A stretch of 64,000 nt of DNA, taken from Arthrobacter sp. Leaf337. Its GTDB lineage: Bacteria; Actinomycetota; Actinomycetes; Actinomycetales; Micrococcaceae. Position numbers and translations under genes: made by a program. The notes under the pieces were generated by a model, which worked only from the letters and a program-made list of their open reading frames with translations, was not told the origin of the DNA and ran no database searches. The stretch lies in NCBI RefSeq assembly GCF_001423745.1, contig NZ_LMPC01000004.1:28006-92005 (forward strand). The letters are read 5' to 3'. Each line of letters opens with the position of its first letter. The stretch's first letter is position 1. Shown piece by piece: positions 54,516 to 64,000 of this stretch.

Positions 54516-54537
54516 CGGTGGATGATCCACCGGCCCC
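54511..54537 (-). terminator. Hairpin after pnp
   Basis: GGGGCCGGTGGA (54511-54522) pairs perfectly with TCCACCGGCCCC (54526-54537), loop of 3. It is 32 nt after the pnp stop; no T-tract follows, so it may protect the 3' end or slow polymerase rather than be a full terminator. Confidence 0.55.
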
Positions 54538-54568
54538 GTCGTGCTTGGACTACGAAGTGCGCTGCAGA

Positions 54569-56809
54569 CTACTCTGCGGCTGCCTCGACGGTCTCAGCGC
54601 TTTCAGCGCCTTCTTCCTCGGCGATAACCGGGGACAGGGACAGCTTTCCGCGGTCGTCGATCTTGGTGATTTCAACCTGGATCTTCTGGCCCACGGAGAC
54701 GACGTCCTCGACGTTGTCCACGCGCTTGCCGCCGGCGATCTTGCGCAGCTCGGAGATGTGCAGCAGGCCGTCCTTGCCCGGGGTGAGGGAAATGAAGGCA
54801 CCGAAGGTGGTGGTCTTGACGACCGTACCCAGGTAGCGCTCTCCGATTTCCGGAACCTGCGGGTTGGCGATGGCGTTGATCGCGGAGCGTGCGGCGTCGG
54901 CGGACGGGCCGTTGGTGGCGCCGATGTAAACGGTGCCGTCGTCCTCGATGGAGATGTCCGCGCCGGTGTCTTCCTGGATCTGGTTGATCATCTTGCCCTT
55001 GGGCCCAATGACCTCGCCGATCTTGTCCACGGGGATCTTGACCGCGATGACGCGTGGAGCGAACTCGGAGAGCTCGTCCGGGGTGTCGATCGCGGAGTTG
55101 ATGACCTCGAGGATGTGCAGGCGGGCTTCGCGTGCCTGCTTCAGGGCGGCAGCGAGGACGGAGGCCGGGATGCCGTCGAGCTTCGTGTCCAGCTGGATGG
55201 CCGTGACGAATTCGGACGTACCGGCAACCTTGAAGTCCATGTCGCCGAAAGCATCTTCGGCGCCGAGGATGTCCGTGAGGGCCGCGTAGCGGGTCTGGCC
55301 GTCAACCTGGTCGGAGACCAGGCCCATGGCGATGCCGGCAACGGCAGCCTTCAGCGGCACACCGGCGTTGAGCATCGACAGCGTGGAGGCGCAGACGGAA
55401 CCCATCGACGTCGAACCGTTGGAGCTGAGGGCCTCAGACACCTGGCGGATGGCGTAGGGGAATTCCTCGCGGGACGGCAGCACGGGCACGAGCGCGCGCT
55501 CGGCCAGGGCGCCGTGACCGATTTCGCGGCGCTTGGGCGAGCCCACGCGGCCGGTCTCACCGGTGGAGTACGGCGGGAAGTTGTAGTTGTGCATGTAGCG
55601 CTTGCGCGTTACCGGCGACAGCGAGTCGATCTGCTGTTCCATCTTCAGCATGTTCAGCGTGGTGACACCCATGATCTGGGTCTCGCCGCGCTCGAAGATA
55701 GCCGAACCGTGGACGCGGGGCAGAACCTCGACCTCTGCGGTGAGCTGGCGGATGTCCGTCAGGCCGCGGCCGTCGATGCGGATCTGGTCCTTCAGGATGC
55801 GCTGGCGCACAACGTGCTTGGTCACCGAGCGGAACGCTGCGGACAGCTCCTTCTCGCGTCCCTCGAACTGGCCGGCGAGCGAAGAAGTGACTTCGTCCTT
55901 GAGCTCGTCCGAAGCGGTGTCGCGCTCCTGCTTGTCAGCGATCTGGAAGACAGCAGCAAGCTTCTCGGCAGCGGCAGCCTCAACAGCGGCGTAGACGTCG
56001 TCCTCGTAGTCGAGGAAGACCGGGAATTCGACGGTCGGCTTGGCAGCGCGGGCAGCCAGGTCGGCCTGGGCGTCGCAAAGTGCCTTGATGAACGGCTTGG
56101 CAGCCTCGAGGCCCTCGGAAACAACCTCTTCGGTGGGAGCGGTGGCGCCCTGTTCCTTGATGAGGTTCCAGGAGTTGTCCGTGGCTTCGGCTTCGACCAT
56201 CATGATGGCGACGTCGTCACCTGCAACGCGGCCGGCAACGACCATGTTGAACACGGAGTTCTCGAGCTGCGAGTGCTTCGGGAATGCAACCCACTGCGAA
56301 CCCTGCTCGTCAGCCACGAGGGCAACGCGCACGCCGCCGATGGGGCCGGAGAACGGCAGGCCGGAGAGCTGGGTGGACATGGACGAGGCGTTGATGGCCA
56401 CGACGTCGTAGAGCTCGTCCGGGTTGATCGCCAGGACGGTGACGACGATCTGGACCTCGTTGCGCAAGCCCTTGATGAAGGCAGGACGCAGCGGACGGTC
56501 CATGAGGCGGCAAGCCAGGATGGCTTCGGTGGACGGGCGGCCTTCGCGGCGGAAGAACGAACCCGGGATGCGGCCGGCGGCGTACATACGCTCTTCGACG
56601 TCAACGGTCAGCGGGAAGAAGTCGAAGCCTTCACGCGGGTGCTTGCCGGCGGTGGTTGCGGACAGCAGAGCGGTGTCCTCGTCGATGTACACCATGGCTG
56701 CGCCGGCTGCCTGCTTGGCAAGACGGCCGGTTTCGAAGCGGATTACACGCTTGCCAAAGCGGCCATTGTCAATGACGGCTTCTGAGAACTGGATTTCGGG
56801 ACCCTCCAA
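54569..56809 (-). CDS. pnp: Polyribonucleotide nucleotidyltransferase
   Basis: PNPase, a 3'-5' phosphorolytic exoribonuclease; in actinobacteria often annotated as guanosine pentaphosphate synthetase too. It has 746 residues with two RNase PH domains ([39 protein letters not shown]), a KH domain ([20 protein letters not shown]) and an S1 domain. I chose TTG 56809: the full Shine-Dalgarno GGAGGTGA lies 5 nt before it. A GTG 3 codons earlier is part of that sequence. It follows rpsO, the standard pair. Confidence 0.97.
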   Translation of the reverse strand: MEGPEIQFSEAVIDNGRFGKRVIRFETGRLAKQAAGAAMVYIDEDTALLSATTAGKHPREGFDFFPLTVDVEERMYAAGRIPGSFFRREGRPSTEAILACRLMDRPLRPAFIKGLRNEVQIVVTVLAINPDELYDVVAINASSMSTQLSGLPFSGPIGGVRVALVADEQGSQWVAFPKHSQLENSVFNMVVAGRVAGDDVAIMMVEAEATDNSWNLIKEQGATAPTEEVVSEGLEAAKPFIKALCDAQADLAARAAKPTVEFPVFLDYEDDVYAAVEAAAAEKLAAVFQIADKQERDTASDELKDEVTSSLAGQFEGREKELSAAFRSVTKHVVRQRILKDQIRIDGRGLTDIRQLTAEVEVLPRVHGSAIFERGETQIMGVTTLNMLKMEQQIDSLSPVTRKRYMHNYNFPPYSTGETGRVGSPKRREIGHGALAERALVPVLPSREEFPYAIRQVSEALSSNGSTSMGSVCASTLSMLNAGVPLKAAVAGIAMGLVSDQVDGQTRYAALTDILGAEDAFGDMDFKVAGTSEFVTAIQLDTKLDGIPASVLAAALKQAREARLHILEVINSAIDTPDELSEFAPRVIAVKIPVDKIGEVIGPKGKMINQIQEDTGADISIEDDGTVYIGATNGPSADAARSAINAIANPQVPEIGERYLGTVVKTTTFGAFISLTPGKDGLLHISELRKIAGGKRVDNVEDVVSVGQKIQVEITKIDDRGKLSLSPVIAEEEGAESAETVEAAAE

Positions 56810-57014
56810 GAGAGTCACCTCCGTTTCTTGGTTAACGGAAGTCCAGCCGCATCAACCCAGCCCAGCATCTGTCTACTGGCCTGCACTGCACCCGGTCATC
56901 GATCGAGACCCACGGGCCGGGCTTCACTCGTCGAAGCCGTTCCCGGGAATCACTACCGAGGACCGCGAATGCGTGATGCGGTTGATCCTCCTGTTTAGTT
57001 TTGGTACTGCAGGA

Positions 57015-57043
57015 GGCGGCCCTTCCGGGTGGGATGGGCCGCC
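57015..57043 (-). terminator. Hairpin after rpsO
   Basis: GGCGGCCC (57015-57022) pairs with GGGCCGCC (57036-57043), 12 nt after the rpsO stop in the rpsO-pnp spacer. There is no adjacent T-run, so partial termination or an RNase processing site is equally likely. The rest of the 246-nt spacer holds the pnp leader. Confidence 0.5.
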
Positions 57044-57055
57044 CCTTAGAGCTGA

Positions 57056-57325
57056 CTAGCGGCGCAGGCCGAGGCGCTCGATGAGCGCACGGTAGCGTGC
57101 AATGTCAGTGTTCTTGAGGTAGGTGAGCATACGCTTGCGACGACCAACCATGGCCAGCAGACCGCGCTGGGTGTGGAAGTCGTGCTTGTGCTCCTTCATG
57201 TGCTCAGTGAGATCCTTGATCCGCTGAGTCAGGACTGCAACCTGGACCTCCGGTGAACCGGTGTCGCCTTCGGACGTTGCGAAATCCTTGATGATGGACT
57301 GCTTTACAGCGGCGTCAAGTGCCAC
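57056..57325 (-). CDS. rpsO: 30S ribosomal protein S15
   Basis: An 89-residue S15, which binds 16S rRNA early in assembly. [20 protein letters not shown] and [20 protein letters not shown] are the S15 signatures. The start is GTG 57325 with AGGAG 5 nt upstream. Confidence 0.99.
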   Translation of the reverse strand: MALDAAVKQSIIKDFATSEGDTGSPEVQVAVLTQRIKDLTEHMKEHKHDFHTQRGLLAMVGRRKRMLTYLKNTDIARYRALIERLGLRR

Positions 57326-57393
57326 AATAACTCCTAGAGATGTGCCGTGAGGCCCGAATCAGTAACTCACTGCCGGGTGTGCCTGCGCCGGAG

Positions 57394-57413
57394 ATCCCCG
57401 CAAATTCGGGGAT
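57394..57413 (-). promoter_or_regulatory. Hairpin in the rpsO upstream region
   Basis: ATCCCCG (57394-57400) pairs with CGGGGAT (57407-57413) about 70 nt before rpsO, in the 189-nt spacer after kynU. It could terminate kynU read-through or be part of the rpsO leader, a known site of S15 feedback in E. coli. There is no T-run. Confidence 0.35.
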
Positions 57414-57514
57414 TCCTTCACATAACAAGAACCAGCCACCACGGACTGCAGCCGGATCCAACGTTTAGTTTACCGGCCCGGCCGCAATCTTGTCGAAACC
57501 TACCCCGCAACCAC

Positions 57515-58759
57515 CTACGGGCGCGCAAGCAGATCACGGATCGCGGCGACGCCGCGGTAGACCTCCGTGAATGACGTACTGAGCGGCGACAGCCCGATGC
57601 GGATGCCTTGCGGTGCCCGGAAGTCCGGGATGACGTCCTGGTCCCAGAGCTCTGCGGTCATTTCACGGAAATCCGGGTGGTCCACAGTGATGTGGCTCCC
57701 CCGCCGCTCTGCGTCCCGCGGTGTTGCCAGCTGCACACCGGCAGGCGCCAGCCACGCATCATGGAGTTCGAGGGCATACGCCGTCAGTTTCAGGGATTTT
57801 TCCCGCAAAGCGGACATGCCGGCTTCTTCGATCAGGTCCAGCGTGCCGCGCATCGCGATCATGCCGAAAATTGCCGGCGTTCCGCTGAGGAAGCCGCGGA
57901 CCCCCGGGGCCGGTTCGTAGCCGGCGGCCATTTCGAAGGCGTCCTTGCGGCCCATCCATCCCCAGATTGGCTGGCTCAACGCTGGGAGGTGGCGGGAGTT
58001 GATGTACGCGAAGGCCGGGGAGCCCGGCCCGCCGTTGAGGTACTTGTAGGTGCAGCCGGCGGCGAAGTCGACGTCAGCGGCGTCGAGGTCGATCTCCACT
58101 GACCCGGCGGAATGGCACAGGTCCCACACCACCAGCGCACCGGCGTCGTGCACTGCAGCGGTGATTGCCGGCAGGTCGGCGAGGTAGCCCGAGCGGTAGG
58201 CGATCTGGCTCAGGACAACGACGGCGGTGGACGGCCCCGCGGCCTCCCGCACCTGTTCAACGCTCACGCCGGCGGCCGGATCGGCTTCGATCCACCGCAG
58301 CGTCAGTCCTTCTTCGCGGGCGATGCCTTCCAGGAGGTAGCGGTCCGTAGGGAAGTTGTCCGTGTCCAGCACGATTTCGGTCCTGGCGGGGTCCTTGACG
58401 GCGGCGAGGGCTGCGCGGACCAGCTTGTAGAGGACAACGGTGGTGGAGTCGGCGATGATGGTCTGCCCGGGAGCCGCTCCGAGCACTGCCCGGCCCAGCT
58501 GGTCTCCGATGGCTTCCGGCAGGGCGAGCCATTCCTCGTCCCAGCCGCGGATCAGCCGGCCGCCCCAGTTCTCCTGGATGAAGGCGCTGATGTCGGTGAC
58601 GGTCCGCTTGAGCGGGCGGCCCAGTGAGTTTCCGTCCAGGTAGGACAGGTCAGTGTCGGTTCCGACGAAGTGGTCGCGGTAGCCGGCCAGCGGGTCGGCG
58701 GCGTCAAGTTCGACGGCGCGCTGCAGCAGGGCGTCTTGAGTCCCGTGAACCGTGCTCAT
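57515..58759 (-). CDS. kynU: Kynureninase
   Basis: PLP enzyme that splits kynurenine to anthranilate and alanine in tryptophan breakdown. It has 414 residues. [14 protein letters not shown] is the family N-terminus; the PLP lysine is in [18 protein letters not shown], and the aspartate partner in [11 protein letters not shown]. The start ATG 58759 overlaps the kynA stop (ATGA), so the pair is coupled. The longer in-frame reading has no family similarity. Confidence 0.97.
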   Translation of the reverse strand: MSTVHGTQDALLQRAVELDAADPLAGYRDHFVGTDTDLSYLDGNSLGRPLKRTVTDISAFIQENWGGRLIRGWDEEWLALPEAIGDQLGRAVLGAAPGQTIIADSTTVVLYKLVRAALAAVKDPARTEIVLDTDNFPTDRYLLEGIAREEGLTLRWIEADPAAGVSVEQVREAAGPSTAVVVLSQIAYRSGYLADLPAITAAVHDAGALVVWDLCHSAGSVEIDLDAADVDFAAGCTYKYLNGGPGSPAFAYINSRHLPALSQPIWGWMGRKDAFEMAAGYEPAPGVRGFLSGTPAIFGMIAMRGTLDLIEEAGMSALREKSLKLTAYALELHDAWLAPAGVQLATPRDAERRGSHITVDHPDFREMTAELWDQDVIPDFRAPQGIRIGLSPLSTSFTEVYRGVAAIRDLLARP

Positions 58760-59610
58760 TGGCCGATCTCCGTCCGGACGGCGAAAAGTTCGGGGAAGAA
58801 GGTCAGTTCCAGGGCCTTCTGCAGGAATGCAGCGCCACTGGATCCGCCGGTGCCCGCCTTCATGCCGATGGTCCGTTGCACCGTCCGCAGATGCCGGAAC
58901 CGCCACAGCTGGAAGTTGTCTTCCAGGTCCACGAGTTCCTCGCAGGCCTCATAGGCGCCCCAGTTGTCCGCCGCGTTTTCGTAGATGTGCTTGAACACCG
59001 GAACCAGTTCGGGGCAGAACTCGTGGGCTTTGGTGACGTCGCGTTCCAGCAGGGAGGCAGGAATAGCGAAGCCCTGCCGGTTGAGGTACGCCAGGAATTC
59101 GTCATAGATGCTGGGCGCTTCAAGGACGCGGCGCAGTTGCTCGTGGGCCTCGGGATCGGATTCGAACACGGGAAGCATCTTGCGGTTCTTGTTGCCCAGC
59201 ACGAACTCCACCGCACGGTACTGGCTGGACTGGAACCCGGAGGAGTTGCCCAGGAAACCCCGGAACTGCGAATACTCGGTGGGTGTCAGCGTGGCCAGCA
59301 CGGACCATTGCTCAGTCAGGGTCTTCTGGATGTGCTTGACGCGAGCAATCGCCTTCAAGGCGGAGCCGAGGTCGTCGCTGCGGAGCCAGGCCGCGGCGCT
59401 GCGCAGCTCGTGAAGGACCAGCTTCAGCCACAGTTCGGTGGTCTGGTGCTGGATGATGAAGAGCAGTTCGTCGTGGTGTTCCGGATCGCTGACCGGTTGC
59501 TGCGCACTCAGCAGCGTAGGGAGCTGCAGGTACGACGCGTAGCTCATCCGCGAACTGAAATCCCGGACGATGTCCTTTTCCAGTTTCCTCGTGTTCTTCT
59601 CAACGGACAC
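58756..59610 (-). CDS. kynA: Tryptophan 2,3-dioxygenase
   Basis: Heme dioxygenase that opens the tryptophan indole ring. It has 284 residues. [20 protein letters not shown] carries the conserved distal His and [20 protein letters not shown] the proximal heme ligand region. [15 protein letters not shown] is the usual N-terminal substrate-site segment. It begins 30 nt after ribF. Kynurenine formamidase is not in the window. Confidence 0.97.
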   Translation of the reverse strand: MSVEKNTRKLEKDIVRDFSSRMSYASYLQLPTLLSAQQPVSDPEHHDELLFIIQHQTTELWLKLVLHELRSAAAWLRSDDLGSALKAIARVKHIQKTLTEQWSVLATLTPTEYSQFRGFLGNSSGFQSSQYRAVEFVLGNKNRKMLPVFESDPEAHEQLRRVLEAPSIYDEFLAYLNRQGFAIPASLLERDVTKAHEFCPELVPVFKHIYENAADNWGAYEACEELVDLEDNFQLWRFRHLRTVQRTIGMKAGTGGSSGAAFLQKALELTFFPELFAVRTEIGQ

Positions 59611-59640
59611 AGCGGTGCCTTCCTTGCCAGTGACTGGGAG

Positions 59641-60624
59641 TCAGCGCCGGAACAGGATGTCGTGGGCCTGGACGACGTCCAGGCGCATCTGTTCGACGAG
59701 CGCCTCCGGCCCACGGTACGCCACCATGCCCCGCAACCGCGCCGCGAACTCCACCACTACTGTCTGGCCGTACAGATCGAAGTTCTCAACGGGCTCTTCC
59801 GGGCGGTCGATGACGTGTGCCTCAACCTGCCGGCTGACGCCGTCAAACGTGGGGTTGGAACCCACCGAGATGGCCGCCGGCCACCTCGTGCCGGCCTGGT
59901 CCACGAGCCAGCCGGCGTAAATGCCGTCGGCCGGGATGTAGCCGCTGGCTTCGGAGGCCAGATTGGCAGTGGGGAAACCCAGTGCACGGCCGCGGGCAGC
60001 ACCGTGGACCACCTCGCCGCGCATCCGGTGCGGGCGGCCCAGCACGGCAGCCGCCGTGGTGACGTCGCCGTCCCGCAAGGCCTCACGCACCCAGGTGGAC
60101 GAGCAACGGCGGTCCTGGCCGCCGTCGTCGTGGATGGGAAATCCTTCGGAGCCGAACTCACTGATGACCTGCACGGTAAAGCCGAACTTCTCCCCCAGCT
60201 CCTGCATGGTGGACAGGTCACCGGAGTTGCCGCGGCCAAAGCGGGCGTCATGGCCGATCACCACGTGGCTGGCCTTGAGGCTGTCGACAAGGACCCCGGC
60301 GACGAATTCTTCGGGCGTCAGGCTGGCGAGCTCCAGCGAGTACTTCATCACCAGGACGGCATCCAGACCCAGCTCGCCGAGGGCAACGAGCTTGTCCTCA
60401 AGGCCCATGATGAGCTCCGGTGCGGACTCGGGCCGGTGCACCTGTGCCGGGTGCGGGTCAAATGTCACCGCCACAGCGCGCGCGCCGTTGAGGCGGGCCG
60501 TGCGGATCAGCTGGGAAAGTACCTGCTGGTGCCCGCGGTGTACGCCGTCGAAATTGCCAAACGTGACAACGGTAGGGCCGAAGTCCGCGGGGACCTCGGA
60601 CGGATCGTTCCAGATGTGGACCAT
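59641..60624 (-). CDS. ribF: Bifunctional riboflavin kinase / FAD synthetase
   Basis: Makes FMN and FAD from riboflavin. It has 327 residues. The N-terminal nucleotidyl-transferase domain has TFGNFDGVHRGHQQVLSQL and FVAGVLVDSLKASHVVIGHD; the C-terminal flavokinase domain has HGAARGRALGFPTANLASEA. ATG 60624 with AAGG about 8 nt upstream is preferred to the TTG one codon before. It is upstream of kynA; flavin is not a kynA cofactor, so the link is positional. Confidence 0.97.
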   Translation of the reverse strand: MVHIWNDPSEVPADFGPTVVTFGNFDGVHRGHQQVLSQLIRTARLNGARAVAVTFDPHPAQVHRPESAPELIMGLEDKLVALGELGLDAVLVMKYSLELASLTPEEFVAGVLVDSLKASHVVIGHDARFGRGNSGDLSTMQELGEKFGFTVQVISEFGSEGFPIHDDGGQDRRCSSTWVREALRDGDVTTAAAVLGRPHRMRGEVVHGAARGRALGFPTANLASEASGYIPADGIYAGWLVDQAGTRWPAAISVGSNPTFDGVSRQVEAHVIDRPEEPVENFDLYGQTVVVEFAARLRGMVAYRGPEALVEQMRLDVVQAHDILFRR

Positions 60625-60868
60625 CAACCTCGCCTTTTACTGCCTGCCATTGACTCGTCCGAAAACCGCGCCGGGCCCGGAACTCTCCTAGATTACCCGC
60701 AATTGCCTGTGCTAACCGACGCCGTGGCCGGCCCCGGCTCCCGCTGCCCCGTCCTTTCCTTCCCCGGCCTCCCGCCCCGGACTAGGATGCAAGGGCAGCA
60801 TCCGGCGACGCAGCTGCGCGCCGCAGCCAACGATGCCCGCGCTGCCCGCCGGGCCGAAGGAGAGTCCT

Positions 60869-61702
60869 ATGACTGACATCCGCGAGATTTTGGAACAGAT
60901 TCCTGTTGACCAGATTGCCGGCTTGCTTGGCACGGACAGGGCGTCCGCCCAGGCCGCTGTCGAGGCCGCGGTGCCCACCCTCCTTGCAGGCATGCAGAGC
61001 AACGCACAGGCGCCGGATGGTGCAGCCTCCCTGGAGTCGGCACTCGCCCAGCACCAGGACGGGCTCATTGACGGCGGTGTGGACGTCTCGCAGGTGGACA
61101 CGTCCGACGGCGAGAAGATTGTCAGCCATGTTTTCGGCGGCCAGCAGGACCAAGTGGCCAGCCAGCTCGCAGGGACGGCCAACCTGGGCGGCGTTGGCGG
61201 AGACCTCGTCCGGAAGCTCCTGCCCATTCTTGCGCCGATCGTGATGTCCTACCTCGCCAACAAGATCCTCGGCGGCCGGAACGCGCCAGCAGGCGGCGGG
61301 GTGGCCGGCGGCGACTCTTCGAGCAGCGCCGGCGGTCCCGGGGGCATCGATCTCGGCGGCATCCTGGGCGGCATTCTTGGCGGCGGTTCGCAGGGCGGCG
61401 CCGGGGGCCAGGGCGGCCTCGGCGACATCCTTGGCGGCATTTTCGGTGGGGGCACGCAAGGCGGGCAGCAGTCCCGTAATGATGTAGTACCGGAGACCGT
61501 CAAGGATTCGGCGCCGCAGCGCCCCACCGGTCCGCTGGGTCAGCCGATGCAGCAGGGCGGCGCTCCCGTTCCGGGCGAGTTGATCGACGTCGACCTCCCC
61601 GGTGAGCGCACCGAAGACCGGGCCGAGGAGCGCGTCGAGGACCGAAAGAACGACGACGGCGGCCTCGGCGGGCTGTTGGGCGGGCTCTTCGGGAAGAAAT
61701 AG
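60869..61702 (+). CDS. DUF937 family protein with Gly-rich region
   Basis: A 277-residue protein. Residues 1-130 match DUF937 (ILEQIPVDQIAGLLGTDRAS, VSHVFGGQQDQVASQLAG, KLLPILAPIVMSYLANKILG). Residues about 140-205 are Gly/Ser/Ile repeats (GGILGGILGGGSQGG), followed by a charged tail that ends LGGLLGGLFGKK. Function unknown. ATG 60869 has AAGGAGAG 4 nt upstream. It is divergent from ribF. Confidence 0.88.
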   Translation: MTDIREILEQIPVDQIAGLLGTDRASAQAAVEAAVPTLLAGMQSNAQAPDGAASLESALAQHQDGLIDGGVDVSQVDTSDGEKIVSHVFGGQQDQVASQLAGTANLGGVGGDLVRKLLPILAPIVMSYLANKILGGRNAPAGGGVAGGDSSSSAGGPGGIDLGGILGGILGGGSQGGAGGQGGLGDILGGIFGGGTQGGQQSRNDVVPETVKDSAPQRPTGPLGQPMQQGGAPVPGELIDVDLPGERTEDRAEERVEDRKNDDGGLGGLLGGLFGKK

Positions 61703-61712
61703 CGTGGCTGTC

Positions 61713-61747
61713 TGATGCTCCCGCACCTTCCTGGTACGGGAGCATCA
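61713..61747. terminator. Hairpin between convergent genes
   Basis: TGATGCTCCCG (61713-61723) pairs with CGGGAGCATCA (61737-61747), an 11-bp stem after the DUF937 stop and before the end of the P-loop gene. No T-tract on either side. Confidence 0.55.
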
Positions 61748-61764
61748 ACGCGTCTGGTTCACAT

Positions 61765-62349
61765 TTAGGGCCGGCCGGATTCTCCGGTGGCATCCACCGG
61801 GCCTGTGGCGGTTGCGATGTGCATCAGCCAGTGGTCCAGTTCCTTGGGCTTGCGAAACACCAGCACCGGTGGCATGTCCGGATCGGCCTGCCATTCCCTG
61901 AAGACCCGCTTTTTCCTGGCAAACGAGTTGAAGTGCCAGTAGAAGATCGAGTCCCTGGCAAAAAGCCTCGCCAGCGTTTCCACGTTTCCGTTACAAACGG
62001 GCTGTCTGGTGATGACTCGGCGGACCGAGCGGCGGGTCAGCCTGGCAAGCGACAGCCACCGGGGGTAATCCAGCGCAACAACTAGTTCCGCCCGGGGTAC
62101 AACAATGTCGCGCCAGACGCCATAGGCGCTGTCCAGGACCCAGAAATCGCGGGCCGCCACGTCCGCTGCGATCTCGCGTTGTTGTTCGACGCTGCGCTGC
62201 TGCCAGCCGGGAAGCCAGCCGATGTCGTCGTCGGCGGAAAACTCCGGGAGCCCGGAAGCAGCAGCATACGCGTGGGCGGCCGAAGACTTGCCGCTGCCCG
62301 TGACGCCGTAGAACAGGACCCGGGCTGGATTTGGCGGAATGGATTTCAC
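61765..62349 (-). CDS. P-loop kinase-like ATPase
   Basis: A 194-residue protein with Walker A YGVTGSGKSSAAHAYA near residue 16 and a basic segment RLTRRSVRRVITRQPVCNGN in the LID region, similar to the adenylate-kinase-like / FlaR topology-modulation group. The substrate is unknown. I chose GTG 62349, since GGGGGGAG lies 6 nt upstream; an in-frame ATG at 62418 would add 23 unrelated residues. Confidence 0.8.
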   Translation of the reverse strand: MKSIPPNPARVLFYGVTGSGKSSAAHAYAAASGLPEFSADDDIGWLPGWQQRSVEQQREIAADVAARDFWVLDSAYGVWRDIVVPRAELVVALDYPRWLSLARLTRRSVRRVITRQPVCNGNVETLARLFARDSIFYWHFNSFARKKRVFREWQADPDMPPVLVFRKPKELDHWLMHIATATGPVDATGESGRP

Positions 62350-62536
62350 GGGTGGCTCCCCCCTGTTTCGCTCGGCACGCTGGCGTCCCTTGAAGCCTGG
62401 CGCACCGCGATTTGACACAATAGCACCCTGCGTTCAAGGCCGGCGCTCGCCAGACGGCACGGATTTCAGCTCGGTGCCGCCGAGGACGCTGCCCGTTTCG
62501 CGGTTCCCGGGACGTCTCGGTTCAACTGCTGCCGTC

Positions 62537-64000
62537 TCACTCGAGTCGGAAGTAGGTGTTTCGTCGCGGGACCTGTCGTGGGTCGATGTGGGGTGGCGGG
62601 ATGAACCAGGGCACCCCGGTTCGGACCTGGATCTGCCACTGTTCCTTGTGGATCAGGTGGTGGTGATGGCTGCAGAGCAGGGCGCCGTTGTCGGTGCCGG
62701 TGGTTCCGCCGTGGGACCAGTAGGTGATGTGGTGGGCTTCGCACCACGGGGCGGGGATGGTGCAGCCGGGGAACGCGCAGCCCTGGTCGCGGGCGGTGAG
62801 GGCTTTGCGGATGTGCGGCGGGAACACCCGGGTGGTGCGGCCGATGTCCAGGATCCGTCCCTGGCTGCCGAGGAGGACGGGGATGATGTCCGCGTCGCAG
62901 GCGATCTTGCGGACGGTGGCGGCGGTGACGGGGCCGGTGAACGTGAACGAGCCCGTGCCAGGGATGCCCGCGGTGCCGGTCCTCTCGATGGTGCCTGAGG
63001 CCGAGGTGGCGTGCTCGAGGTTCTCCAGCCGGTCGAGGAGGTCGCGGTAGTCGATGGTCACCATGACCTGCGGCCGGAGCCCGCCCGCAGCCGGGAGCGC
63101 ACCGGTGGTCAGGGCTGTTTTGCAGGCGCCGACGAGGCCGTCCAGGAGCTGCTGCGGGCGGGTCCGCTGATCCAGTTCCGGTTCCAAGTCCTGCTCTGCG
63201 CCGCTGTCGGCGCCGGCGCCTGTGCGGATGCGGGGGTTGGCGGCCGTATTCATCGCCGTAAGCAGCTGTTCCGTTAGCTCCGTGGTGGCCAGGATTTCCA
63301 TCCGCTGGAGTCCGTGGCGGGGCTGGCGGAGGAACACGCCCTGGCGGTGCCGGAGTTCGGTTTCGGTGGGTTCGGTGCCGTCCTGGTCGATCGCGTCCGT
63401 CCACTGCCGGGCGACCCGGGCGACGAAGTCGGTGTCCTGCTCTGCCGCGGCGCGGGTCAGGGCGTGTTCCATCCTGGCGGTGGTGTTTTCGGTGGAGTGG
63501 TGGCGGACCCGGTCCAACGCCAGGGTGATGATGGTCGCGGACCTAGTGCCCACGGACCCGGACGCCACGGCCTCGGCGAGCTCGGGCCGTTCGGGTTCCT
63601 GGGGGTGGCCGGTGATCCCGGGCCTCGGCAGGACCGCCTCGGCCAGTGCCAGCCGGCGGCGGGCTTCGCCGGCACCGATCCGCAACCTCGCGCGGAGGAA
63701 CTCTGTGGTGTTCCGGCACCCGTCATCGGCCGGATCCGGTTCCCGGGTCGCAGGAGCTGCAGTTCCCGCGGGCGCCTCGGCAGCCGGACCGCTTGCAGCC
63801 GGGTCACTCCCTGCATCCGCCGGGCTGGTGGCCCAGCCGATGGGCCCGTGCACGGCTGTCGCTTCGCCCCACCCGGTGGTCCAGCCAACCGCGGCACCCG
63901 AGCCGGCCCTCGCAGAACCCGCAGCAGCCGAGGCCTGGCGCCGGGTCCGGTCCACAGCCCCGGCGGCGACCACCTGCAGGTATTCCATGGTCCGGGCGAT
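62537..64000 (-). CDS. DUF222/HNH endonuclease-like protein, 5' end outside window
   Basis: At least 487 residues of a 13E12-type protein. The DUF222 domain spans most of the visible N-terminal part (LRARLRIGAGEARRRLALAE, ELAEAVASGSVGTRSATIIT). The HNH nuclease site near the C-terminus is CTIPAPWCEAHHITYWSHGG and NGALLCSHHHHLIHKEQW. An ATG at 63988 exists, but the codons before it still fit the family (Ile-Ala-Arg-Thr), so the true start is beyond 64000. High copy number in actinobacteria and nuclease folds suggest a DNA role, possibly mobile; no ends or repeats are visible. Confidence 0.92.
   Translation of the reverse strand: MARTMEYLQVVAAGAVDRTRRQASAAAGSARAGSGAAVGWTTGWGEATAVHGPIGWATSPADAGSDPAASGPAAEAPAGTAAPATREPDPADDGCRNTTEFLRARLRIGAGEARRRLALAEAVLPRPGITGHPQEPERPELAEAVASGSVGTRSATIITLALDRVRHHSTENTTARMEHALTRAAAEQDTDFVARVARQWTDAIDQDGTEPTETELRHRQGVFLRQPRHGLQRMEILATTELTEQLLTAMNTAANPRIRTGAGADSGAEQDLEPELDQRTRPQQLLDGLVGACKTALTTGALPAAGGLRPQVMVTIDYRDLLDRLENLEHATSASGTIERTGTAGIPGTGSFTFTGPVTAATVRKIACDADIIPVLLGSQGRILDIGRTTRVFPPHIRKALTARDQGCAFPGCTIPAPWCEAHHITYWSHGGTTGTDNGALLCSHHHHLIHKEQWQIQVRTGVPWFIPPPHIDPRQVPRRNTYFRLE

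Noticed and set aside
54518..56785. A 755-codon plus-strand open frame
   Set aside because: It is antisense to pnp, with Asp/Gly/Val-rich composition typical of the reverse of a GC-rich gene.
58624..60876. A 750-codon plus-strand open frame
   Set aside because: It crosses kynU, kynA and ribF in antisense, all of which have full family motifs.
62537..64000. Mobile element around the DUF222/HNH gene
   Set aside because: No inverted ends, target duplications, intron features or transposase were seen. The gene is cut by the window edge, so the point cannot be settled here.

Overview
The window is a piece of an actinobacterial chromosome, most likely from a Micrococcaceae genus such as Arthrobacter, Pseudarthrobacter or Paenarthrobacter. 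I base this on the high GC content, GTG and TTG starts, the gene order recA-recX-miaB-miaA-dapF-hflX-helicase-lexA, the order dapA-rnj-ftsK-pgsA-cinA-clgR, a DUF3046 gene beside recA, a bifunctional-type HisA, and a large DUF222/HNH protein. No IS element, prophage, CRISPR array, rRNA or tRNA was seen. It reads as core genome plus a few small unknown genes.

Layout. 1-2.4 kb: pheS and the start of pheT. 2.6-5.8 kb: a small zincin-like protein, a SIMPL protein, pyroglutamyl peptidase and an SOS-controlled radical SAM protein. 5.9-8.5 kb: metNIQ methionine importer. 8.6-12.9 kb: Nudix hydrolase, MFS exporter, CDF transporter, GlsB-like membrane protein, TrmH-type methyltransferase. 13-15.3 kb: infC-rpmI-rplT with a long leader and an AUU start. 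15.3-18.2 kb: DUF1844, MFS, SseB. 18.2-21.7 kb: hisC-hisB-hisH-(52-codon membrane ORF)-hisA. 21.8-25.5 kb: LysM division-inhibitor candidate, lexA, XPD-type helicase. 25.5-33.8 kb: hflX, RsmC-like methyltransferase, dapF, miaA, miaB, recX, recA, DUF3046. 33.8-45 kb: MarR regulator, clgR, cinA C-terminal domain, pgsA, ftsK, rnj, dapA, an unknown SOS gene, a membrane acyltransferase-like protein, a TPR-type protein, dapB. 45-50.9 kb: molybdenum cofactor genes around a membrane sulfite-oxidase-type enzyme. 50.9-54.4 kb: LuxR-type regulator, two small unknown proteins, M16 peptidase. 54.6-60.6 kb: pnp, rpsO, kynU, kynA, ribF. 60.9-64 kb: DUF937 protein, P-loop kinase-like protein, and a DUF222/HNH protein cut by the window end.

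Two regulatory themes link distant genes. First, LexA-type operators (TCGAAC-N4-GTTCGA class) lie before lexA and its divergent LysM gene, recA, the radical SAM gene, and an unknown 146-residue gene at 42.4 kb. Second, many genes have a TANNNT -10 element 6-8 nt before the start codon and no Shine-Dalgarno sequence, which indicates leaderless mRNAs. The strongest candidate for something undescribed is the 42.4 kb SOS gene, which looks like a stand-alone DUF222 N-terminal module with a Pro/Arg/Glu repeat head. Other points of note are the 52-codon his-operon membrane protein, the AUU start and long tail of IF3, and the attenuator-like leader of hflX.
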